Both the position numbers and the translations under genes were made by a program. A DNA stretch of 64,000 nt from assembly GCA_964384465.1 (NCBI GenBank), contig CAYLLT010000011.1, forward strand, positions 1-64,000, read 5' to 3'. The notes under the pieces are model-generated. The model ran no database searches and had not been told where the DNA came from. It worked only from the letters and a program-made list of their open reading frames with translations. Positions 1-7,895 of this stretch are shown piece by piece. Within the stretch, counting starts at the first letter, position 1. Each line of letters opens with the position of its first letter. The DNA comes from CAYLLT01 sp964384465. Its GTDB lineage: Bacteria > Planctomycetota > Phycisphaerae > UBA1845 > PWPN01.

Positions 1-956
1 CAGATGGCGCGGGCGAACGATGCTCCGATGGCGGCGGTGACGGCGGCAATCTCGTCCTCCGCCTGGACCGTGAGGACGTTGTAGTTCTTGTATTTCGAGA
101 GCTGGTGGAGGATCTCGCTGGCCGGCGTGATCGGGTAGCTGGCGTAGAACAGTTGGCGGCCCGATTTCTGGGCTGCGGTGACCAGGCCCATGGCCAGCGC
201 TTCATTGCCCATCACGCTGCGATAGCGACCGGGCGGGATGACCGCCTTGGGGACACGATAGCTGGTGGCGAACGCCTCGGTGGTCTCGCCGAAGTGGTAG
301 CCGGCCTTGAGACTGCGGGTGTTGGCGTCGGCGATGACCGGCTTCTTCGAGAACTTGTCCTTGATCCAGTTCAGCGTGGGCTCGAGCGGGCGGTCATACA
401 GCCAGTAGACCAGCCCGAGGGCAAAGAAATTCTTGCAGCGGTCGATGTCCTTGGCGCCCAGGCCCGTCTCGGCCAACGCCTCCTGGTTCATCCGCGAGAG
501 CGGGACCTTGATGATGCGGAATTGCTCCAGCGTATTGTCTTCGAGCGGATTTGATTTGTAGCCGGCTTTGGCCAGGTCGGACTTGCCGAAGCTGTCGCTG
601 TTGACGACGACCAGCCCGCCGGTCACCACGTCGCTTAAATTCGCCTTGAGCGCGGCCGGATTCATGGCGATGAGCGCGTTGACGCGGTCGCCCGGCGTGT
701 GGATGTCGCGGCTGCTGAAGTTGATCTGGAAACCGCTGACACCCGCCATCGAGCCGGCTGGTGCGCGAATCTCAGCCGGGAAGTCCGGCAGCGTGCTGAT
801 GTCGTTGCCGAAGATCGCGGACGAGTTGGTGAACTGCGTGCCGACGAGCTGCATGCCGTCGCCGGAGTCGCCCACGAAACGGACGGTTGCGGCCTCCATC
901 TCGAGAATCGGCTTTTTGGCAATCGGTTTTTCGTGTGTTTGCTCTATGGATACCAC
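1..956 (-). CDS. korA: 2-oxoacid:ferredoxin oxidoreductase, fused gamma-alpha subunit (partial, C-terminus outside window)
   Basis: Translation of the minus strand gives a gamma-type domain beginning near VRFVGDSGDGMQLVG, followed by the alpha (pyrimidine-binding) domain, which starts around YRSVMGNEALAMGL and continues through FYASYPITPASEILHQL. This gamma-alpha fusion is typical of bacterial 2-oxoglutarate/2-oxoacid:ferredoxin oxidoreductases, which oxidatively decarboxylate a 2-oxoacid to acyl-CoA and reduce ferredoxin together with a TPP-binding beta subunit. About 318 codons are present and the rest lies off the left edge. The frame is open up to a stop at 981-983. No ATG lies between that stop and the conserved start, so I chose the GTG at 956; the first ATG, at 899, would trim the usual N-terminal extension. 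The CBS gene lies 57 bp upstream on the same strand. The exact 2-oxoacid substrate cannot be told from sequence. Confidence 0.88.
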   Translation of the reverse strand, partial: MVSIEQTHEKPIAKKPILEMEAATVRFVGDSGDGMQLVGTQFTNSSAIFGNDISTLPDFPAEIRAPAGSMAGVSGFQINFSSRDIHTPGDRVNALIAMNPAALKANLSDVVTGGLVVVNSDSFGKSDLAKAGYKSNPLEDNTLEQFRIIKVPLSRMNQEALAETGLGAKDIDRCKNFFALGLVYWLYDRPLEPTLNWIKDKFSKKPVIADANTRSLKAGYHFGETTEAFATSYRVPKAVIPPGRYRSVMGNEALAMGLVTAAQKSGRQLFYASYPITPASEILHQLSKYKNYNVLTVQAEDEIAAVTAAIGASFARAI

Positions 957-1013
957 AGTGAATTTATCGCGGGCGATTCGCTACCGGCGGTCAGCCGCTG
1001 GCGGAAAATCGCC

Positions 1014-1535
1014 TTATGCGCCCTCCCGTGCTTCTTGTACCTGACGCGGCTGAGGCGGCAGGTTGTACACAGCCGACGGAAAATGGTCAATCAGATAGCG
1101 GACGATCCGCTTGACGGAAATGACCCCGATGGGGGTGCCGACGTTATCGACCACCGGCAGTCGGCGGTAGCCCCCTTGATACATGGTACGAATCGCGAGT
1201 CCGACCGGGTCGGTCAGGTGAAGCGCCACCGGGTCGGGGGTCATGAACTGACTTACCGGGGCCGCGAAATCCGCCTTCGGGACCAGGGCCCGCTTCACCA
1301 GATCGCGCTCGGTGAAGATCCCCCGCAGCTTTTTGTCCTCGCAGATCAGGATGCAGCCCTTGGCCTCACTCCGCATGGTCTCGATGGCGTCGCGCAGCGG
1401 AGTCTGCGGGGGCACACAGAGCGGCGCGCCCAATTCGATTTGGGAGAGATCGTCGCTCCAGAGGTTTTCGCGGAAACTCAATGAACCGCTCCAAACTTCG
1501 GTAGAACCACCAGAATAGCGAAACCAGCGAGCCAT
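1014..1535 (-). CDS. Two-CBS-domain protein
   Basis: This 173-residue protein has two CBS motifs, roughly residues 33-90 (ending in GIFTERDLVKRAL) and 95-155 (ending in GVISVKRIVRYLI). CBS pairs bind adenosyl nucleotides such as AMP, ATP or SAM and usually act as energy sensors. No catalytic domain is attached. It lies 57 bp upstream of the 2-oxoacid oxidoreductase gene on the same strand, so co-transcription and a regulatory link to that enzyme are plausible but inferred. The first residues (MARWFRYSGGS) are not conserved-looking and a later start cannot be excluded. Confidence 0.85.
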   Translation of the reverse strand: MARWFRYSGGSTEVWSGSLSFRENLWSDDLSQIELGAPLCVPPQTPLRDAIETMRSEAKGCILICEDKKLRGIFTERDLVKRALVPKADFAAPVSQFMTPDPVALHLTDPVGLAIRTMYQGGYRRLPVVDNVGTPIGVISVKRIVRYLIDHFPSAVYNLPPQPRQVQEAREGA

Positions 1536-1902
1536 TCAAGTATAGGCGGTTCTTGTAATCTGGTCACGTATCGGACCCTGTGAGCCTCCGGGCGGACCGG
1601 GTGAGGGATTTACCGCGGGTTCGGAGCCACCTCGCCCGCTAGTCGTTCTCTTCGGCTAAATCGAAGGATGGACTTGAAGGTGGCGGCACGTGAATCGTTG
1701 CGCCGAGAGGACTTACGTGCGAAATTAAATTTTGGTCGGTTTTTCGTTTCGGTGTGCTCCAGGGCCGCGGAGCAGCGAATGTCACGCATCGCGAGCATTC
1801 GCCGAGCGATAGATGAATACCGACATCAAAATGGCCGAGTTCTCTGTAGCGGCCGCCCCCGTTGGCGGCCGCTACAACTTTGCCATTATTCGGGAACTGG
1901 AC
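1536..1902. other. Divergent intergenic region with one hairpin
   Basis: This is the spacer between the two divergent CBS genes. No convincing gene was seen in it. The only structure noted is the perfect hairpin at 1846-1875, listed separately. Promoters for both genes should lie here, but I could not identify a clear -35/-10 pair. Confidence 0.5.
1846..1875. repeat. Perfect 12-bp hairpin of the GTAGCGGCCG family
   Basis: The arm GTAGCGGCCGCC (1846-1857) is followed by a 6-nt loop and its exact reverse complement (1864-1875). The outer GTAGCGGCCG/CGGCCGCTAC sequence is the same as the outer arms of the larger palindrome at 41611-41676, so this is probably a short member of the same dispersed repeat family. 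If translation of the following gene starts at 1813 rather than 1903, the hairpin would be coding. Confidence 0.8.
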
Positions 1903-2730
1903 ATGAAAATCAAAGAAATCGGCATTCGCGTTCCGGTCACCATCTCGCCCTTCAGCTCGACGGACGAGGCCATCCACCTGATGTGGACGCACGACGTTCG
2001 CCATCTGCTGGTCGTCGATCGGGAGGGGCTGGCCGGCATGGTGACGGACGGGGATTTGATCGAGAGCGTCGGCATGCTGACGCTGGAAGAGCGGCGAGCG
2101 GTTGGGCACCCGGTAACCACCGAGGAAGTCATCGTCGCGGACGTGATGGATGCGGAAGTGCCGTGCGTCGCGCCGGACGACCTGGTGACGGACGCGATCC
2201 ATCGCATGCTGTATCTGCGGCGGCCGGCGCTGCCGGTGGTGGACGGCACACAGATACTGGGCGCGATCAGCGAATCGGATCTGCTGCAACTTTTTGCGGG
2301 TTCATGCTGGCTGGATCGCGGGACGCCGCATGCCGAGCCGGTGATCAACTACGGCTCGCACGTGCTCAAGACGATCGCGCCGGACGATCGCCTGGAAGCC
2401 GCCTGCGTCAAGCTCAGTCTCGGCAAAATCAGGCATTTGCTGGTCGTGGAGGGCGAACAGTTCGTGGGCATGATCACGGACTGGGACATCCGCCGGGCCA
2501 TCGGACAGCACAAAGTCGGCGAGTGGCTGGACCTGCCGGTCTCTCAACTGATGCGGACGGACATTCAGACCTTGCGGCCGAAGGACAGCCTCGCCTGCGC
2601 GGCCGACGTGATGCGGATGGAGCGGCTCACCGCGCTGCCGATCACCACCCGCGACGGCGTGCTGGTCAGCATCATCACCGTCTCCGACCTGCTCCAGGCA
2701 TTTGTCGGCGGCGCGACGATACACGCGTAA
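1903..2730 (+). CDS. Four-CBS-domain protein
   Basis: The protein contains four CBS repeats with typical endings, for example VTDGDLIESV, GAISESDLLQLF, GMITDWDIRRAIG and VSIITVSDLLQAF. There is no catalytic or DNA-binding domain, so it is likely a stand-alone nucleotide-sensing regulator. An in-frame ATG at 1813 would add 30 residues, but those span the 1846-1875 hairpin and look non-conserved, so 1903 (MKIKEIGIRV) is preferred. It diverges from the CBS-korA pair. The partner it regulates is not evident. Confidence 0.85.
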   Translation: MKIKEIGIRVPVTISPFSSTDEAIHLMWTHDVRHLLVVDREGLAGMVTDGDLIESVGMLTLEERRAVGHPVTTEEVIVADVMDAEVPCVAPDDLVTDAIHRMLYLRRPALPVVDGTQILGAISESDLLQLFAGSCWLDRGTPHAEPVINYGSHVLKTIAPDDRLEAACVKLSLGKIRHLLVVEGEQFVGMITDWDIRRAIGQHKVGEWLDLPVSQLMRTDIQTLRPKDSLACAADVMRMERLTALPITTRDGVLVSIITVSDLLQAFVGGATIHA

Positions 2731-2869
2731 GAAAAAGTCGAAACGTCGAAAAGTCAAAACGTCGAAACAAGAAAGCTGTCAGCTATCAGCCTTCAGCAAT
2801 CAGCCAGAGAGGTGGGAGGCGGAGACGAAGCGATTCCAGAAATCCTCAATTCGCAATTCGTCATAAGGA
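2731..2869. repeat. Short-word intergenic repeats (GTCGAAA and CAGCTATCAGC types)
   Basis: The spacer between the convergent CBS and PpiC genes begins with several copies of GTCGAAA/GTCAAAA-like words, then CTGTCAGCTATCAGCCTTCAGC, then a CAATTCGCAATTCG stretch. Similar words fill spacers near 22180 and 40522-40585. No gene was seen. Confidence 0.6.
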
Positions 2870-3979
2870 TCATTGAGGCGGTTTCTCGTGCCGCAGGCGG
2901 AACTGCCGGCGCAGCTCGCGATCGGTGATGTCCACCACCGCGGCGGAAAAAAGTTCCGCTTCGAGTGTGGTCTGTCGCTGCTGAATGAGGCGGTCGAGCA
3001 GGCGGCGACGCAAAGCATTCTGATCGACATTTTCGAACCCGACTTCGCTGGCCGGGAAACGCCGTTCCAGGCGGATGATGTGATACCAGTTGCCCTCATT
3101 GATGGCGGGTGAGACCTGGCCGACGGTCAGGCTGAACGCCGCTTCGCGGATGAGCGGCGTGACCGCCTGATCGTTGTGTGTAAACGGCGGCATCAGCCCG
3201 CCGCGAGCGGCGGTGATCTGATTCTCGCTGCTTTCGCGGGCCACCAGCTCGAAATCCTTCCTGGCCTCGAGCTGATCGCGAACGCGCCGGACCGCATCCA
3301 GGCTCGACACCTGGATATGGCGGATCTGCACACGCTCGCCGTAGGCCAGTGCATATTCCTGCTTTAGCATCTCGGGCGTGACGGTCATCTTCTCGACTTC
3401 GGCGGCGGCAATTTTGCGGAGGTAGGCCTGCTGCTCCATTCGCCGGTCCCATTCGCTGCGGGATACGTTTTTGGCGACCAGCAATTCGTCCAGCAGGCGC
3501 TCGGCCACCTGGCGGTCGAGCGGCTGTTCGTCGGGGTTGCCGACGGGGCTGGCGAGGCGCCGCAGGGCGTCATCCTGCGCGGCGGTAATGTCGGCGGCCG
3601 ACACGGTGAGCGACATCTCGGCGGCCCGCTGCCGGGCGGCCGTAAGCAGAACGAGCTGTTCGAGCACGCTCAGGCCGTGACTATCGATCAGCATCTCGGC
3701 CAATTCGCCGCGCGCGATTGCCCTGCCATTCACGCGGGCAATCACCTCGGCGGGATCAGCGAACGCCGGCGCAGCGGTTTCGCTGGCTGGTTGCGAAGCG
3801 GAAGCCGGCTGCTCCGCTGCCGCTGCGGGCGGCGCCGGGGCCGGTTTGGTGGCCGGAGATTCCCACACGGTCTCGATCGGCGTGCCCGTGGATTTCGGCT
3901 CCGTCGCACAGCCCGTCAAGACCGCGATGGAGAACAAAACGCCTGCTACCGCGCACATGTTTCCAGATGATCGTCGCAT
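2870..3979 (-). CDS. Parvulin-type (PpiC/SurA-like) peptidyl-prolyl isomerase lipoprotein
   Basis: From the ATG at 3979 the protein has 369 residues, with an N-terminal signal and the lipobox LTGC (Cys about residue 24). A Pro/Ala-rich linker follows, then a SurA_N-like helical region beginning VIARVNGRAIARGEL, then a PpiC rotamase domain at roughly residues 200-305 (QIRHIQVSS, GGLMPPF, WYHIIRLERRFP). Such proteins act as periplasmic chaperones or prolyl isomerases for outer-membrane and exported proteins. The longest ORF begins at 4009, but its first ten codons read into a palindromic repeat and lack a signal-peptide-like start. Lipoprotein status is inferred from the lipobox. Confidence 0.85.
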   Translation of the reverse strand: MRRSSGNMCAVAGVLFSIAVLTGCATEPKSTGTPIETVWESPATKPAPAPPAAAAEQPASASQPASETAAPAFADPAEVIARVNGRAIARGELAEMLIDSHGLSVLEQLVLLTAARQRAAEMSLTVSAADITAAQDDALRRLASPVGNPDEQPLDRQVAERLLDELLVAKNVSRSEWDRRMEQQAYLRKIAAAEVEKMTVTPEMLKQEYALAYGERVQIRHIQVSSLDAVRRVRDQLEARKDFELVARESSENQITAARGGLMPPFTHNDQAVTPLIREAAFSLTVGQVSPAINEGNWYHIIRLERRFPASEVGFENVDQNALRRRLLDRLIQQRQTTLEAELFSAAVVDITDRELRRQFRLRHEKPPQ

Positions 3980-3987
3980 TCGCTCAT

Positions 3988-4148
3988 GTCCCGTAGGGAC
4001 AATTGACAATAGCCCAGCATTTCAATGCTGGGAAACCCGTGCATATGCGAGTGTTAGTCCCGGAGGGACGGCTGAAATGATAATCTCAGTCGTCCCTCCG
4101 GGACTACGCTTTATCCCCGTCTCGCTAACCCACCGTTGAAACGGTGGG
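3988..4148. repeat. Cluster of four palindromic repeats
   Basis: This spacer carries a GTCCC-N3-GGGAC hairpin (3988-4000), the palindrome CCCAGCATTTCAATGCTGGG (4013-4032), a pair of 15-bp inverted arms (4055-4069 and 4092-4106, TAGTCCCGGAGGGAC and its reverse complement), and CCCACCGTTGAAACGGTGGG (4129-4148). It lies upstream of the PpiC gene and downstream of the glycosidase gene, both on the minus strand. The last palindrome belongs to the same type as those at 30166-30244. Confidence 0.85.
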
Positions 4149-4218
4149 CTATTATCATTGCGTGCCTCCGGCACTCCAGATGTAAAGCACTTCGGTTCGC
4201 ATGCTCCGGTTTAGACCA

Positions 4219-6333
4219 TCAGTTTACATCGATAACCACCTGCTCGCCTTTTTTCAGGCTGAGCTGTCGGCCCCGACACTCGAACTGCGTATCTTTCCAG
4301 GCGCTGAGTTTCACTTTGCCCCGGCCGTCGGTCAACTCGCCGCCAACGGTCACGCCGAGCAGCGTGCGAATGTTGCCGAACCGTACCGTGCCCGACCACG
4401 GAATGCACGGCGCCAGGTCGAGCCGGCCCCACCAGGTGGAGACGATCGTTTCGAGGATGGACTGCGCGAAGAGCCCGTGCGTGGTGATATAGAACGACAG
4501 ACTCGATCGGCCGGATTCAAAGATCTGGATCCAGTCGGGGTCGGCGTTCTTCGATATCTGCACACTGGCCCACTCCTTGCGCCAGCCCGCTGCGTCGTGC
4601 ATGCGAGCATCGGCGAGGATGAACTCGCCCAGCGTGTGGCCGGTGAACCAGGGCTTCTTGGCGCCGTCGGTGATCTCGTACCGCTGCTCAAAACCGCGGC
4701 GGGTCGGCTCATCCGGCTCGCCACCGAGCGGGATGTGCACGAGCGGCGCGAGCTGATCGGGGTGCTTCTGATGGCCGAGGTTGCGGGAACCTTTGCCGGC
4801 GTAGGCGTAGTACAGGCCCTGTGGCGAAAGCAGCGTTTTGTACGCGATCCCGTCGTCGAGGATCGTCTTCATGCGACCGTCGCTGTCGAATCCGTATGCG
4901 ATGCCCTGCCGCAGGGCGTACTCGGCGCTCACCAGCGTGCAGTAGTAATCCGCCTGGTCCCGCTCCGCTTCTTCATCCAGGCCGAGCGAAGGGATGACCG
5001 TGAAGTGCCAAAGGCCGTCGTCGCCCTTTTTCGCCATGCTCAGATAAAACTCGGCCGCTCCCTGGATCAGCGGGGCCGCGTACTTTTTCGTCCACGCCGG
5101 GTCGTTCACCACGACGGCGGTCTGGTGCGCGATGCGGACCATGTGCCCCGCGTTGTAGATCGGTGCGTAATTATCATTGGGAAGTCCGGGGAGGTGATAG
5201 TCCTCCGCCGGCCCGTACGGGAACACGTGCGGACACATGATGCCGTCGAGCTTCCAGATGCGTTTGGTGTATTGCCGCAGGCCGTCGGCGCGGCTCGCCC
5301 AGAACTCGACCCACTTGCGGGCGGCGTCGATCTGCCCCGTCCACAGCAGCAGCGGCTGCCGGCAACCGCTGTCGAACGGGAACGGAAACGGCCAGCCGTT
5401 GCCCGCCAGCCCCGTGGGCGGCGAGCAGCCGATGCCATCGTCGTTGTGCGAGTACAACGTGTACGCGATGCCGCGCACCCACACCTTCTGAGCATCATCA
5501 TCGGGCAGGTCCAGCCAGCCGCTGTGCTCCCATGTCGAGTGCCACCACGATGTGTTCGCCTTGAAAGAATCCTCCGCGCTCGTGTCGAGTTCGCCGCCCA
5601 CGGCGACGAGAATGTCGTTCCGGCCCGGTTTCAAAGCGATTTCCACGCCGTCGCCCGCCGCCTTCAGTCCGGCCTCCGTGCTCAGCGTGATCGGCGTCTT
5701 CGCGTTCAGGCAGCGGACCGTCGCCCGCCACGTGTGACCGTCGAGCTTGCTTTCAATCGACGCCTCCAGATGCTGGTCGTAATGCACCGACAGCTCGCGC
5801 ATCGGCGTGAAGACGATCGGCGGCGGCTCGCCCTCAACATCAATTCGATAACCGGCCACATCGCGATGCACGGGATCAAACCAGGTGACGATGCTCGCGC
5901 GGTATTTCGGTGTGGAGAAGCGCGTGGTGACCGTCGCGTCGTAAAAGGATTCGCGCTGCTCGTATTTCTGAATCTCCGTCGGCTCCTCCGCCCAGTACAT
6001 CGTCGCGACCGGCAGCAGGTAATCGGCGTTGTATTTGCCGCGCACCCAGTGCCGCATGTGCGTGAGCACGGTCACGCCGGGAAATTCGTGCGACTGCTTG
6101 TGCCCCGGCCGCAGATGCAGGCCCCACGGGCCATAGCAGGAGCCGAACCGCCCGTTGGCCTGGTACAGCGGGACCCAACGCTTCTCCGTATCCGGCGGCC
6201 GATCGCGATGGATATCGCCGCGGCCGACGATCCGTGCCATTTCGCCGCCGGAACCCGCACGCTCCATCGCGGCACAGCCCGAAAGACCTGTCGCGACCGC
6301 CACGATCGCCAACGATTTCATCAACAAGCGCAT
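4219..6333 (-). CDS. Secreted six-hairpin glycosidase lipoprotein
   Basis: From the ATG at 6333 this is a 704-residue protein with signal peptide and lipobox LSGC (Cys about residue 20). The middle and C-terminal part (for example GWPFPFPFDSGCRQPLLLW, NDNYAPIYNAGHMVRIAHQ, DQADYYCTLVSAEYAL, TTHGLFAQSILETI) resembles an (alpha/alpha)6 barrel of the GH65/GH95-like superfamily, with an N-terminal beta-sandwich region. It probably hydrolyses oligosaccharides at the cell surface; I cannot assign a substrate or catalytic residues. The longest ORF would start at 6501 inside an inverted repeat, which argues for the 6333 start. Confidence 0.7.
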   Translation of the reverse strand: MRLLMKSLAIVAVATGLSGCAAMERAGSGGEMARIVGRGDIHRDRPPDTEKRWVPLYQANGRFGSCYGPWGLHLRPGHKQSHEFPGVTVLTHMRHWVRGKYNADYLLPVATMYWAEEPTEIQKYEQRESFYDATVTTRFSTPKYRASIVTWFDPVHRDVAGYRIDVEGEPPPIVFTPMRELSVHYDQHLEASIESKLDGHTWRATVRCLNAKTPITLSTEAGLKAAGDGVEIALKPGRNDILVAVGGELDTSAEDSFKANTSWWHSTWEHSGWLDLPDDDAQKVWVRGIAYTLYSHNDDGIGCSPPTGLAGNGWPFPFPFDSGCRQPLLLWTGQIDAARKWVEFWASRADGLRQYTKRIWKLDGIMCPHVFPYGPAEDYHLPGLPNDNYAPIYNAGHMVRIAHQTAVVVNDPAWTKKYAAPLIQGAAEFYLSMAKKGDDGLWHFTVIPSLGLDEEAERDQADYYCTLVSAEYALRQGIAYGFDSDGRMKTILDDGIAYKTLLSPQGLYYAYAGKGSRNLGHQKHPDQLAPLVHIPLGGEPDEPTRRGFEQRYEITDGAKKPWFTGHTLGEFILADARMHDAAGWRKEWASVQISKNADPDWIQIFESGRSSLSFYITTHGLFAQSILETIVSTWWGRLDLAPCIPWSGTVRFGNIRTLLGVTVGGELTDGRGKVKLSAWKDTQFECRGRQLSLKKGEQVVIDVN

Positions 6334-6424
6334 GATTCTCCCTGTTTCAAGTGCGCCGGACGGCGCGAAGCTAACGGGCATCTGTGAAGGGGTCAAGCGG
6401 GGTTCGATCGCCTCGGAACTGGAG

Positions 6425-6572
6425 TTGAACCGCCAAGACGCCAAGGCGCCAAGAAATGCAAATAAGGAACCCAGGAAGTGAGGAATCCAGGAAAAAGACA
6501 AATAAAGAGTTCTTTTCTTGGCTTCCTGGCTTCCTCATTGAATTTGGATTCCTTGGCGTCTTGGCGGTTCAA
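6425..6572. repeat. 148-bp inverted repeat with CGCCAAGACGCCAAGG-type arms
   Basis: A perfect 22-bp arm at 6425-6446 has its reverse complement at 6551-6572. The interior also has partly complementary CCAGGAAG/CTTCCTGG words, so the whole unit can fold into a long imperfect hairpin. It lies between the divergent glycosidase and nicotinate phosphoribosyltransferase genes. Confidence 0.9.
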
Positions 6573-6613
6573 TCCATTACAATCTCGTGCATTTCACCGC
6601 GAGATAACGCGAT

Positions 6614-7756
6614 ATGCCGAAATCAGACCTCGCCGACGAATACTTCAACCGGTCCTACGACACGGTGGCGGGCACGCCGCTCGAAAAGATGCCCGTTCGC
6701 TATGCGGTCTTTTGCCGCCAGCGCGGTTTGCTCTGCGGCGTCACCGACGTGCTCGGCCTGCTCAACGGGCGCTGCGAAGGCCCGCTCACCGTGCGTTCCA
6801 AACTCGACGGCCAGTGGTTCGAGCCGAACGAGATCGTGATGACGCTGGAGGGTCCCTTCGGCGAGCTGGTCACGCTGGAGACCGAGTACCTCGGCATGCT
6901 CTCGCTGACCGGTGCGGCCACGCAGATGGCGGCGATCGTCGAGGCCGCCGGCGACGTGCCGGTGATCGACATGGCCGCTCGACACTATCCGCCCGAGCTG
7001 ATCGAGCCGATCGCCGTCGCAGCCGCCGTCGGCGGGGCCGCCGGCACCAGCACGCCCCGCGGCCATCTCGGCGTCGTCGAGCGCTTCGGCGTCGGTGAGA
7101 ACCGCATCCAGATCGCCGACGGCGACCCGCGCGAGTTCCGCCTCTACGGCAGCATCCCGCACGCGCTCAACGCCGTCTACAACGGCAACAGCATCGAGAG
7201 CGCCGCCGCGTATCACGAGCGCTGCCCCGACGTGCCGCTCACCGTACTGCTCGATTTCGAGGGCCGCGAGCGCGAAGTCTGCGCCGAAGCCGTCGCCCGC
7301 TTCGGCTCATCGCTGCACGCCGTCCGCCTCGACACCTCCGGCGACCGCGTCCATCAGGGCGGCCACGAAAAGCCCAACCGCGCCCTGGAAATGCGCATCC
7401 TCTCGTCGCAGGTCCGCGACCGTGCGGCCGCCCAGCAGGCGCTCGATCAGTACGGCTTCGGCCCCGGCGTGACCATCGAGGCCGCCTACGGTATCCGCGA
7501 CCTGCTTGACTCCCTCGGCGCCAAATCCGTCAAGCTGATTCTCTCCAGCGGTTTTACACTCGAAAAGGTCCGCGCCTTCCGAGCCGCCACCGCCCCCATG
7601 GACGCCATCGGCACCGGCTCATGGGTACAGTTCTCGATGTTCACCAGCGACATCATCGAGGTGTACGATAACGACCAGTGGCAACCCCGCTGCAAAGCCG
7701 GCCGCCGAGAGTCACTCACCGAACCGCCCGACCTGCCGGTCATATTCACAAAATGA
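6614..7756 (+). CDS. Nicotinate phosphoribosyltransferase family enzyme
   Basis: The 380-residue protein matches the short archaeal/bacterial type of nicotinate phosphoribosyltransferase, which makes nicotinate mononucleotide from nicotinate and PRPP for NAD salvage. Supporting segments are the N-terminal ADEYFNRSYD, VIDMAARHYPPE, GGAAGTSTPRGH, VLLDFEGREREV and VRLDTSGDRVHQGG, and the C-terminal phosphate-binding region LILSSGFTLEKVRAF followed by AIGTGSW. The length agrees with the family. It starts 41 bp after the 6425-6572 inverted repeat. No NAD-pathway partner is adjacent. Confidence 0.85.
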   Translation: MPKSDLADEYFNRSYDTVAGTPLEKMPVRYAVFCRQRGLLCGVTDVLGLLNGRCEGPLTVRSKLDGQWFEPNEIVMTLEGPFGELVTLETEYLGMLSLTGAATQMAAIVEAAGDVPVIDMAARHYPPELIEPIAVAAAVGGAAGTSTPRGHLGVVERFGVGENRIQIADGDPREFRLYGSIPHALNAVYNGNSIESAAAYHERCPDVPLTVLLDFEGREREVCAEAVARFGSSLHAVRLDTSGDRVHQGGHEKPNRALEMRILSSQVRDRAAAQQALDQYGFGPGVTIEAAYGIRDLLDSLGAKSVKLILSSGFTLEKVRAFRAATAPMDAIGTGSWVQFSMFTSDIIEVYDNDQWQPRCKAGRRESLTEPPDLPVIFTK

Positions 7757-7895
7757 ACCCGTTGATCCAGTGTGGCCCATCACGGGCACCGGGGCGGGGT
7801 ACACGAAGATCGACAGGCTTGTGCTGAATATTCTCGAATCCCGACGATTCCCGGCTCGCAAACTTCGCGAGTTCACCCAGATCAGTTGACACAGA

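Noticed and set aside
4201..6387. A 728-codon plus-strand open frame
   Set aside because: It lies antisense to the secreted glycosidase, which has a signal peptide, lipobox and family-like motifs. The plus frame is Arg/Ala/Val-rich with no recognisable domain, as expected for a high-GC shadow frame.
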